Below, piece after piece: positions 1 through 5,881 of a stretch of 33,073 nucleotides of DNA (position 1 is its first letter; each line of letters begins with the position of its first letter). The notes under the pieces were generated by a model. That model did no database searches. It was not told the DNA's origin and worked only from the letters and a program-made list of their open reading frames with translations. The stretch lies in the NCBI GenBank assembly GCA_000806015.1, contig JWKY01000006.1, forward strand, positions 1-33,073, read 5' to 3'. This DNA is from an archaeon GW2011_AR19. Lineage in GTDB: Archaea > Nanobdellota > Nanobdellia > Pacearchaeales > GW2011-AR1. Made by a program: the position numbers and the translations under genes.

Positions 1-6
1 TAAAAA

Positions 7-14
7 TTTATAAG
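7..14 (+). promoter_or_regulatory. TATA box of first pilin-like gene
   Basis: TTTATAAG lies about 25 bp upstream of the ATG at 36. No Shine-Dalgarno sequence is visible, so a leaderless or very short-leader transcript is expected. The same arrangement recurs through the window. Confidence 0.5.
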
Positions 15-35
15 TTAAGATTTCTTTTTGTTTAT

Positions 36-479
36 ATGAAAAAGCAAAAAAAAGGGGCAATGGAATTATCTTTTGGAATGCTTTTTTCAATTATATTAAT
101 AATCATTTTTATTGCATTTGCAATTTACGGAGTTTCAAAATTTTTGAGTCTGCAAAAAGGGATACAAACAAAAACATTTGCTAATGATTTGAATTTTGAT
201 ATTGATAAGTTATGGAAATCTCAAGGTTCACAGCCAGTAGTTTATACTCTTCCTAAAAATGTTGAAAAAGTTTGTTTTAGCGAAGATGAATTTGAAAAAG
301 ATATTAATATTGAAATTCGCGGGGAAAAATCTATTGAAACTTATGATATAATTCATGCAAAACTTTCAGAAGATTTTTCTAAAGGTCAAGGCGGTAATTG
401 TGTTTCTGTTGAAAATGGAAAAATAGCTCTTCAGTTGGAAAAAGAGCGCAACGAGGCTTTGGTTGTTATTGGGAAATAG
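36..479 (+). CDS. Pilin-like secreted protein with class III signal peptide
   Basis: 147 aa. The N-terminus has a short basic stretch (KKQKKG), then AMELSFG and a hydrophobic helix (about residues 15-37), as in archaeal prepilins cut after Gly by an EppA/PibD-type peptidase. The rest is a soluble extracytoplasmic domain with two Cys (VCFS and NCVSV) that could form a disulfide. It is the first of four prepilin-like genes in the first 5.1 kb, suggesting minor pilins or pseudopilins of one surface filament, although no pilus ATPase or platform gene is in the window. The exact role is unknown; the assignment rests on the N-terminal pattern only. Confidence 0.7.
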   Translation: MKKQKKGAMELSFGMLFSIILIIIFIAFAIYGVSKFLSLQKGIQTKTFANDLNFDIDKLWKSQGSQPVVYTLPKNVEKVCFSEDEFEKDINIEIRGEKSIETYDIIHAKLSEDFSKGQGGNCVSVENGKIALQLEKERNEALVVIGK

Positions 480-480
480 A

Positions 481-518
481 CAGACAAAACTTAAATTTGA
501 AAAAATAATTTAAGTCTG
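481..518 (+). terminator. Imperfect hairpin after pilin-like gene
   Basis: ACTTAAATT and AATTTAAGT form a 9-bp stem, extended by CAGAC/GTCTG across a small bulge, right after the stop codon. It may terminate or stabilise the transcript. No long T tract follows, so the call is tentative. Confidence 0.35.
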
Positions 519-568
519 GGCATTCATTCCATATTAGTAGTAATTTAAAAGTAACTATAATAAAAATG

Positions 569-576
569 TTTATAAA
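569..576 (+). promoter_or_regulatory. TATA box
   Basis: TTTATAAA lies about 28 bp upstream of the ATG at 605, consistent with a leaderless transcript for the next gene. Confidence 0.5.
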
Positions 577-604
577 CTGTTGATTTAATATTATTAATAA
601 GAAA

Positions 605-1225
605 ATGAAAATAATCTATCACAAAAGAATTACGGATGATAACGAATTAAAACCTTTTTTGTCACAGTTAGAGCCCCAGTTTAGCGATGAGAGAAATAGA
701 TATATCGTTGTAATGAAATATAACTTAAGAAGTTTAGAAAAAAGTCTTCTTGATAATATTAATAAACATTTAAAGGAAAAAGGTTTTACAACAACGCCTT
801 CTTCTGACAATAACCTTTGGATTTCAAAACCAGATAAATTCTCACTAACTCTTGATGCAAAAATTACTCGTGAGCGTGACAGCTCTTCTGATATAAGCTA
901 CTATTTTGACGTTCAAAATTCTCAAATGATAAAAAGAGGCACAAAACTAGAAAAGAATTTCTTTGGTACAAAAGAAATACCTGTTTATTTTGAAATACCT
1001 TCTGTGAATATAAGTGGACAAGTGGATTATGGGGCTCTTGAAGAAGTTGAAATAGTACCGGTTCTTGATGTATTGACTGCTCTTAATTATGAATCAAAAG
1101 TAATATCAACTAATCAAGAATATCTAGATGCTTTAAAAGAATCAGGATTAAAAAAAGAATATCTCAAAATCCATATCCATAATGATTCCTACATAGGCTC
1201 TCGGGAGATGTTGGCCGACGCATAA
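605..1225 (+). CDS. Hypothetical protein
   Basis: 206 aa, soluble, mixed alpha/beta composition, no signal peptide, no membrane segment and no recognised motif. I do not recognise the family. It has its own TATA box and separates the first two prepilin-like genes, but nothing in the sequence links it to pilus assembly. The C-terminus (HIHNDSYIGSREML) is rich in His and polar residues without a clear metal-site pattern. Downstream is about 300 bp of repeat-containing DNA. Confidence 0.6.
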   Translation: MKIIYHKRITDDNELKPFLSQLEPQFSDERNRYIVVMKYNLRSLEKSLLDNINKHLKEKGFTTTPSSDNNLWISKPDKFSLTLDAKITRERDSSSDISYYFDVQNSQMIKRGTKLEKNFFGTKEIPVYFEIPSVNISGQVDYGALEEVEIVPVLDVLTALNYESKVISTNQEYLDALKESGLKKEYLKIHIHNDSYIGSREMLADA

Positions 1226-1304
1226 CTCTCTTGTCACGTAAAGCGTGAAGATATCAAGACTTTTGCTTCTAAAAAAAGAAAATCTGATTGGATATAACGT
1301 ATCA

Positions 1305-1346
1305 GGCTATGTTTGGAGTCTTGGATTTTACTAAATTTTGGGAATT
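1305..1346. repeat. Solo arm of the GGCTCTGT terminal-repeat family
   Basis: GGCTATGTTTGGAGTCTTGG followed by a TTTTACTAAATTTTGG-like stretch matches, with scattered differences, the reverse complement of the right arm of the elements at 17.5 kb and 18.6 kb (TTTTTACTAAATCTTGG). No partner arm is evident, so this is probably a decayed copy or solo end. Confidence 0.5.
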
Positions 1347-1357
1347 TAAAAAAATTT

Positions 1358-1446
1358 AAAATACCTGCTCGTTTTTCTCGCAGAAATTAAGAAAATTACT
1401 CTCACGGCAAAGTTCAGAAAATTGAGTTAATCATTTAATTAAGCTG
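1358..1446. repeat. Intergenic repeat (ATACCTGCTC ... TTTAATTAAGCTG)
   Basis: It begins AAAATACCTGCTC, contains TCGCAGAAATTAAGAAAATTAC and ends ATTTAATTAAGCTG. The same start, middle and end motifs bound the longer intergenic repeat at 10157-10352, and an inverted partial copy lies at about 29.1 kb. Confidence 0.5.
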
Positions 1447-1522
1447 TCTGAGTAGAATTCTAAAAAGATTTTCAATAAAATAAATAGAATAGTTTTTTAT
1501 ATCATCAGATATTAATTTAATC

Positions 1523-2521
1523 ATGTTAAAAAAAAGAGGAACTCGCGCCCCCGCTCGATTTTTTCAAATTTACCTTCGGAATAATATCTCGCGAAAACGC
1601 TCGCAACTAAACATCTCCTTTGGCTGGCTTTTTGCAATCATTGTCGGCGCAATAATTCTTTTTTTAGCGATATTTGGAGCAACAAAAGTTATTAAAATCG
1701 GACAAAGTGAAGAACAGGCTGTTGGAGCAAAAGAGCTTGGAATTTTATTAAATCCTCTTGAAACCGGCTTTGAATCAGCAATTTCAACGCCTTTAGTATT
1801 AAAAACAGAGACAAGAATTTTAAATAAATGTTCTGTTTCAGGGAATTTTGGAAAACAGGGAATACAAATTTCTGAATTTAGTTTTAATAAATGGACTATT
1901 CCGGGAGTTGAATCGGGCTTTGAAAATAAATATATCTTTTCTAAAGCGCCATATACTGAAGGAAAAAAATTTTATATTTTTTCCAAGCCATTTGAATTTC
2001 CATTTAAAGTTTCAGATTTAATTTATCTGACTTCTGAAAATGAAAAATATTGTTTTGATAATGCACCGGAAGATATTGCAGAAGAAATTTCACAATTAAA
2101 TCAGGGGAATTTAGCTGCAGATTGTTTAAATGCCGAAGCCGATACTACTAAAATATGTTTTAATCCTGCAACAAATTGTGATATTCGTGTTTATTATGAT
2201 GAGGGATATATACAAAAAGACAAAGATAAAATTTATTTTGAAGAAGATTCTTTAATGTATTCTGCAATTTTTTCAAGTCCGGAAATATATTCTTGTCAAG
2301 TTCAAAGATTAATGAAAAGAACAAAACAACTTGCAGAATTGTATAAAGAAAAGGAATTATTATTATCTCAAAGAAATTGTGAAACAAATTTAGCCGGTGA
2401 TTTAGATTCATTAATCAGCCAGATAGAAAATGCTGAAGATTATAAAGTGATTTCCAGTGTCGATAGTTTAGTTGAAGGTCTTGAAAATAAAAATAAATAT
2501 GCAGAATGCACATTATGGTAA
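1523..2521 (+). CDS. Pilin-like secreted protein with repeat-expanded signal peptide
   Basis: 332 aa. It starts MLKKRG, is interrupted by a 21-codon insert, then resumes at QLNISFG with a hydrophobic helix (about residues 34-55). Removing the insert gives a normal archaeal prepilin leader (KKRG before Q). The insert itself ends in KRS, so a basic stretch still precedes the Gln that would be +1. The mature part is extracytoplasmic with about ten Cys, suggesting disulfides, and the C-terminal part is probably helical. There is no other Met near the mature start, so the ATG at 1523 is the likely start. It belongs with the prepilin-like genes at 36, 3303 and 4644; function is inferred from the leader only. 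Confidence 0.7.
   Translation: MLKKRGTRAPARFFQIYLRNNISRKRSQLNISFGWLFAIIVGAIILFLAIFGATKVIKIGQSEEQAVGAKELGILLNPLETGFESAISTPLVLKTETRILNKCSVSGNFGKQGIQISEFSFNKWTIPGVESGFENKYIFSKAPYTEGKKFYIFSKPFEFPFKVSDLIYLTSENEKYCFDNAPEDIAEEISQLNQGNLAADCLNAEADTTKICFNPATNCDIRVYYDEGYIQKDKDKIYFEEDSLMYSAIFSSPEIYSCQVQRLMKRTKQLAELYKEKELLLSQRNCETNLAGDLDSLISQIENAEDYKVISSVDSLVEGLENKNKYAECTLW
1541..1603 (+). repeat. 63-bp in-frame repeat insert in prepilin leader
   Basis: This segment is C-rich unlike the surrounding gene (GCGCCCCCGCTCG), is exactly 21 codons, and ends in AAACGCTCG immediately before the CAA codon for the +1 Gln. The independent insert at 3318-3446 ends the same way at the same point. It is related to the dispersed intergenic CTACTCCCG modules. 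Confidence 0.65.
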
Positions 2522-2522
2522 T

Positions 2523-2592
2523 GGGTTTCTTTTAAAAAAAGAAACTACAATGGTAGAAAAACTTGAATAGCAATGTAAAAGAAAATTAAAAT
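2523..2592. repeat. 70-bp intergenic hairpin repeat, copy 1
   Basis: GTTTCTTTT and AAAAGAAAC form a hairpin, followed by a conserved tail (ATGGTAGAAAAACTTGAATA and beyond). It is nearly identical to 9415-9484. This copy starts right after the stop codon of the upstream gene. It could be a terminator-like hairpin, a small mobile repeat or a small RNA. Confidence 0.7.
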
Positions 2593-2731
2593 AGTAAAAA
2601 AATGATAAACCAAAACACTTTTAAATCAGAGAAGATTAAAAATATTAGCAATCTTAGGATTGTGAGTATGATCCCCGGTGATCGCAAGGTTGCCGGATGT
2701 TTTTATGTTTCTAATAATTTTAGAGGTTTTT

Positions 2732-3301
2732 ATGGAAGATACAATAATTTTTGTTGATGATGGTTTTTTTGGACTTGTTAAAAAACATTTTCAAAAACAA
2801 GATGGGAAACCAAAAAGATATCTTCAGTCATTTAGAAATATATGTAAAAAAGAAAATCTAAATTTAAAACATCTTTTTATTTATACTTGTCCGCCTTATC
2901 AAAGTCCAAAACCAACTAAAAAAGAAGATTTCTTGACGAGCAGATATCAAAATATGACAAAGATGTTAAGAAAAAAAAATTGGATTACTTTAAGGGAAGG
3001 AAGATGTCAAAAATTTATTAATCTGGATGGAAAAGAAGATTTTTGTCAAAAAGGGGTTGATGCTTTAATTATTATGGATATGTATGATATTAAAGAGAGT
3101 TATCCTAATGTTAAAAAAATAATTTTAATTGCTTCTGATTCGGATTTTGTCCCCCTAATTGAGAAAATGAAGAAAAGAGGCGTTGAAATCTTTATTTATA
3201 CCTATTTTAATAGAAAACGAAAATCAAAGTTCTCAACTTCCAATCATCTTTTAAAAGTTGCATCGCGTTGGACGATGTTAACAAAGGAGGATTTTGAATA
3301 A
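2732..3301 (+). CDS. NYN domain (LabA/DUF88-like) putative ribonuclease
   Basis: 189 aa from the ATG at 2732, chosen over the upstream ATG at 2678 because GAGGT lies 5-10 nt before it and the fold begins at once with IIFVDDGFF. NYN-domain proteins are PIN-like metal-dependent nucleases with a set of acidic residues. Visible here are the N-terminal D-D pair, GVDALIIMDMYD in the middle and the hallmark IASDSDFVPLIEKMKKRG near residue 150, followed by a beta strand (VEIFIYTY). It probably acts on RNA in the cytoplasm. It sits in the prepilin-like cluster and its stop codon is 1 nt before the next ATG, so the two genes are probably co-transcribed, though a functional link is not shown. Confidence 0.85.
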   Translation: MEDTIIFVDDGFFGLVKKHFQKQDGKPKRYLQSFRNICKKENLNLKHLFIYTCPPYQSPKPTKKEDFLTSRYQNMTKMLRKKNWITLREGRCQKFINLDGKEDFCQKGVDALIIMDMYDIKESYPNVKKIILIASDSDFVPLIEKMKKRGVEIFIYTYFNRKRKSKFSTSNHLLKVASRWTMLTKEDFE

Positions 3302-3302
3302 A

Positions 3303-3971
3303 ATGATAAATAAAAAATCTACTCCCGCTTTGCCTTTGCTATTAGCAAAAAGAAAAAATTTGTCAAAGTCAAAACGCTCTACTCCCGCCTGCACTCGTAA
3401 TTTTTTAAAAGATTATTCTAATAAGTTTGTCTCGTGCAAACGCTCGCAAATGAAAATTCAGCAAATGGCGTTTATGTTAATAGCAGTTATGGTATTTTTT
3501 GCTTTGGTGGGATTGCTTATTTTTTCTGTAGGGTTTTCAGGATTAAAAGAAAAAGCAAGCGTCTTGCAGGAAGAAAATGCGAAACTGTTAGTTTCAAGAT
3601 TGGCTAACTCGCCTGAATTCTCGTGCGGACAGGCTTTTGGAAGCAAAGAAAATTGCATTGATTTAGATAAAGTATTTATTTTAAAAAATAATATAAATAA
3701 TTACAAAAATAAAAATAAAAATTTCTGGGGAGTTTTAGATATTGAAATAATAAAAATCTATCCTGAAAATAAAAATCTTATTTGCACAAGCGCAAATTAT
3801 CCCGATTGCGGCACTTTAAAACTTATTTCAGATCCAGGAGAAAAAACAACAGGAATCTCTGCAGAAAATTTTGTTTCGTTGTGCAGAAAAGAATATGATT
3901 CAGAAAATTACCTAAATTATGATAAATGCGAATTAGGAAAAATACTTGTGAGGTATGAGAAGATACAATAG
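3303..3971 (+). CDS. Pilin-like secreted protein with doubled repeat insert in leader
   Basis: 222 aa from the ATG at 3303, preceded by AAAGGAGG 12 nt upstream; the track's TTG at 3294 is less likely. The ancestral leader seems to be MINKK followed by QMKIQQMAF and a hydrophobic helix, a typical archaeal class III signal. A 43-codon repeat-derived stretch (STPAL ... CKRS) separates them and ends with KRS just before the +1 Gln. The mature protein is extracytoplasmic with several Cys (FSCGQ, NCID, ICTS, PDCG, LCRK, KCEL). It follows the NYN gene with 1-nt spacing. It is a likely minor pilin or pseudopilin; the partner machinery is not in the window. Confidence 0.7.
   Translation: MINKKSTPALPLLLAKRKNLSKSKRSTPACTRNFLKDYSNKFVSCKRSQMKIQQMAFMLIAVMVFFALVGLLIFSVGFSGLKEKASVLQEENAKLLVSRLANSPEFSCGQAFGSKENCIDLDKVFILKNNINNYKNKNKNFWGVLDIEIIKIYPENKNLICTSANYPDCGTLKLISDPGEKTTGISAENFVSLCRKEYDSENYLNYDKCELGKILVRYEKIQ
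3318..3446 (+). repeat. 129-bp in-frame insert made of two repeat units
   Basis: Two units, each starting TCTACTCCCGC and ending AAACGC, are joined head to tail (about 60 and 69 nt). The second unit matches intergenic DNA at about 19856-19913 (CTACTCCCGACCTCGC ... AATAAGTTTGTCTTGCGAA). The insert is 43 codons without a stop and lies exactly before the predicted peptidase site. Confidence 0.65.
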
Positions 3972-3992
3972 ACTAATAAAAGTTTATTAATC
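3971..3992 (+). terminator. Hairpin after pilin-like gene
   Basis: TAATAAA-AG-TTTATTA is a perfect 7-bp AT-only stem right after the stop codon. No T-rich run follows, so terminator function is uncertain. Confidence 0.3.
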
Positions 3993-4055
3993 TAAAAAAG
4001 CATCTAAAAATTAAAAGGAGGTAAAGTTTAAAAGTCTGAAGAGCTTATAAAAATA

Positions 4056-4262
4056 ATGCAAATTGAAATCTCAAATCAAAGCAAAGAAAAATTAAAGAAA
4101 ATTTCAGAAGCCACAGGATTTACTGCCAAAGATGTTTTAGACAGGGCTTTAATGTTCTTTTATTTAAGCACTGTAAAAGATGAAATTGAATTAAAAGAAG
4201 AACTCACTGCTTGGGATAAAGCAAGTGATGAAGATTTTGAAAACTTTGAAAGAAATTTATGA
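4056..4262 (+). CDS. Putative ribbon-helix-helix antitoxin of MazF/PemK pair
   Basis: 68 aa, acidic C-terminal half. The N-terminal pattern MQIEISNQSKEKLKKISEATG, with a short strand followed by two helices (FTAKDVLDRALMFFYL), fits a MetJ/Arc ribbon-helix-helix DNA-binding domain. The acidic tail (WDKASDEDFENFERNL) fits a toxin-binding segment. It lies 55 bp upstream of a MazF/PemK-type toxin in the same direction, the usual antitoxin-first order. It would bind its own promoter and neutralise the toxin. The strong AAAAGGAGGT 33 nt upstream is too far to serve this ATG and may be left over from rearrangement. Confidence 0.65.
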   Translation: MQIEISNQSKEKLKKISEATGFTAKDVLDRALMFFYLSTVKDEIELKEELTAWDKASDEDFENFERNL

Positions 4263-4317
4263 AAAAAAGCAAAAACAGGAAATTTTTTCATGTTTTCCAT
4301 TTTAACAGGAAATTAAA

Positions 4318-4647
4318 ATGAAAAAAGGAGATATTTTTCTCTTGGAACTTCCATTAAGCAATGGCCACGAACAATTTGGAATAAGACCCGCAATTGTTTT
4401 TTCTGAAGAAATTGGCAAAATGATTGTTGTAATTCCCTTAACAACTAAATTATCTGCTTTAAAATATTCTTTTACAATTAATATTGAAAATTCTAAATTA
4501 AATGGATTAAAAGAAAATTCTACGGCATTGTTGTTTCAGCTTCGCGCGCTTGATAAAAAGAGAATAAAAGACAAAATAGGAGAATTAGAAGAAAATTTAT
4601 TAAAAGAAATAGATAAATTGTTAATAGAGATGTTAAAACTAAAATGA
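4318..4647 (+). CDS. MazF/PemK family mRNA interferase toxin
   Basis: 109 aa, the normal length for this family. The opening MKKGDIFLLELP, the following RPAIVFSEE and VVIPLTTK are the characteristic strands of the MazF/PemK/Kid barrel, a sequence-specific endoribonuclease. The LRALDKKRIKDKIGEL segment near the C-terminus matches the family's last strand and helix. ACAGGAAATT precedes the ATG as a likely ribosome-binding site. Its TGA overlaps the ATG of the next prepilin-like gene (ATGA), so toxin and pilin-like protein are translationally coupled, which is odd for a toxin-antitoxin module. Confidence 0.9.
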   Translation: MKKGDIFLLELPLSNGHEQFGIRPAIVFSEEIGKMIVVIPLTTKLSALKYSFTINIENSKLNGLKENSTALLFQLRALDKKRIKDKIGELEENLLKEIDKLLIEMLKLK

Positions 4648-5135
4648 AAAATTACAAACAAAATAAGTTAGGACAAGAAGAAATGATTGGCTTTGCCCTG
4701 ATAATTATTTTAGTGTCTGTTATTTTGCTGGTTTTTTTGGCATTTTCCTTAAGCAAACCAAAGACAGAAGCAATAGAAAGTTATGAGGTCAATAGTTTCC
4801 TTCAATCAACTTTGCAATATACTGCGGCTTGTCAAACTTCCAGAGGGTTAAATTCTATTCAAGACCTTGTTTTTGAATGCGACCTTAAAGAGAGATGCTC
4901 AAATGAGGAGGACACTTGTAAAATATTAAATGAAACTCTGACTGATATTTTAAAAGAATCCTGGCCAACTGGAGAAGACAGACCTAATAAAGGATATGAA
5001 TTAATAATAAATGCAGGAGAAGAGATAATCTTGAAGATTCAAGAAGGAAATCTTACAAATAATTGCAAGGGTAGTTCTCAAATCTTGGCAAAATCAAGAA
5101 AAGAATTTTCAATTAATTTTGAGGCGTGTTTTTAA
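4644..5135 (+). CDS. Pilin-like secreted protein
   Basis: 163 aa. KQNKLG precedes QEEMIGFALIIILVSVILL, a clear archaeal class III signal (cut after Gly, mature N-terminus QEE with Glu near +3 and a hydrophobic helix). This is the most canonical leader of the four and carries no repeat insert. The mature domain has about seven Cys in a Cys-rich central loop (CDLKERCSNEEDTCK), suggesting disulfides. It overlaps the MazF-like gene by 4 nt and runs convergently into the wHTH gene with 13 bp between. Likely a pilin or pseudopilin. Confidence 0.75.
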   Translation: MKNYKQNKLGQEEMIGFALIIILVSVILLVFLAFSLSKPKTEAIESYEVNSFLQSTLQYTAACQTSRGLNSIQDLVFECDLKERCSNEEDTCKILNETLTDILKESWPTGEDRPNKGYELIINAGEEIILKIQEGNLTNNCKGSSQILAKSRKEFSINFEACF

Positions 5136-5148
5136 AATTTGTATTCTC

Positions 5149-5499
5149 TCAAACACTTACCCTAATCACTATTTCATCAACAGCAATCTCGGGTTTATGT
5201 CTAACCCGTTTTTTAGTCTTTTCTTTGATTAATTCAATAAATCCAAATCTTTCAAGAAGTTTAATATCTTCCACGACTGACTTAAAATTTCTTTTAAGTT
5301 TTTTGGCTAAATCATATATTGATTTTGGCTCTTGAGTTTTTATAACGTGCAGCATTCTTGCTTTTTCATTATTCAATAACTGCCTTAAAGCAGACAATCC
5401 TTCAAAATTATAATCTGATTTAGAAATTTGCTTGTCTTTAATTAAATTAAATATTCCTTTTGATTCTTTTATTGTTATTTCCCTTGTTTTTGAAGCCAT
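5149..5499 (-). CDS. Winged-helix regulator, HVO_A0114-like
   Basis: 116 aa. After an N-terminal helical region, the stretch ARMLHVIKTQEPKSIYDLAKKL starts a winged-helix fold whose recognition part is KRNFKSVVEDIKLLERFGFIEL, followed by a wing and a terminal strand (VDEIVIRV). This matches the HVO_A0114-type archaeal wHTH proteins, often found as antitoxin-like or autoregulatory factors. No partner toxin is adjacent. Three copies of an 11-bp AT-rich motif lie immediately upstream and may be its own operator. The neighbouring S-layer gene is divergently transcribed, so it could also be a target. Confidence 0.7.
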   Translation of the reverse strand: MASKTREITIKESKGIFNLIKDKQISKSDYNFEGLSALRQLLNNEKARMLHVIKTQEPKSIYDLAKKLKRNFKSVVEDIKLLERFGFIELIKEKTKKRVRHKPEIAVDEIVIRVSV

Positions 5500-5500
5500 T

Positions 5501-5543
5501 TTAGTATATATGGTATTTCTTAATATATATCTTTAGTATATAT
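5501..5543. promoter_or_regulatory. Triple TTAGTATATAT motif at wHTH promoter
   Basis: TTAGTATATAT (5501-5511), TTAATATATAT (5520-5530) and TTAGTATATAT (5533-5543) lie directly upstream of the minus-strand start. Each includes a potential TATA box for the regulator, so binding there could block transcription. Autoregulation is inferred. Confidence 0.5.
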
Positions 5544-5611
5544 TTACCTCTTAATAAATTTTTTGCTTTAATGAATTAAAAACAAGTGTGTAATTAAAGT
5601 AATAACACAAG

Positions 5612-5620
5612 GTTTATAAA
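5612..5620 (+). promoter_or_regulatory. TATA box of S-layer gene
   Basis: GTTTATAAA is the best TATA-like sequence between the divergent regulator and the S-layer start. A start site about 25-30 bp downstream would give a leader of roughly 235 nt, unlike the leaderless pattern elsewhere. Confidence 0.55.
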
Positions 5621-5639
5621 TGGAACCTTGAAAAAGGAG

Positions 5640-5881
5640 TGTTTTTCCCTGTCTGGTTGGTAAAAGAGCCGTAAGCTTTTTAAAGAAAAAAGAAATCTTA
5701 TAATTACATCTTAATGATTAAGATGGCAAATCTACAGGGAATAGATTTAATATCTGCCTTGTGGAAATGTTTCAACATTCAGCCTCCCTGTGCTGTAGTT
5801 GAAAAAAAATGTTGTCGTAGGCAACATACGGGGTGAAATATTCCCTATATACAGATGAAAGGAGGTTTAAAAAAAATAAAA
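5640..5881 (+). promoter_or_regulatory. Long structured 5' leader of S-layer mRNA
   Basis: The leader has several exact complementary segments. TTCCCTGT (5645-5652) pairs with ACAGGGAA (5734-5741), whose GGGAATA can instead pair with TATTCCC (5839-5845). AATGTT/AACATT (5766-5771/5774-5779) and ATGTTG/CAACAT (5809-5814/5822-5827) form two hairpins, but the middle pair CAACATT/AATGTTG can form a competing 7-bp stem. A GGAGGT at 5861-5866 lies 15 nt before the preferred ATG. It could control stability or translation of the abundant surface-protein mRNA. Confidence 0.5.
5714..5836 (+). CDS. Possible 40-aa leader ORF upstream of S-layer gene
   Basis: An ATG-to-TGA frame in the S-layer leader encodes MIKMANLQGIDLI... 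with four Cys (KCF, PPC, KCC) and a basic end. It spans the competing hairpins and stops 46 bp before the preferred S-layer ATG. No good ribosome-binding site precedes it, and a 40-codon frame can arise by chance. Confidence 0.2.
   Translation: MIKMANLQGIDLISALWKCFNIQPPCAVVEKKCCRRQHTG

Noticed and set aside
2602-2760. Plus-strand frame of about 50 codons (MINQNTFKSEKIKN...) before the NYN gene
   Set aside because: It overlaps the NYN start in another frame, has no ribosome-binding site and no recognisable motif.
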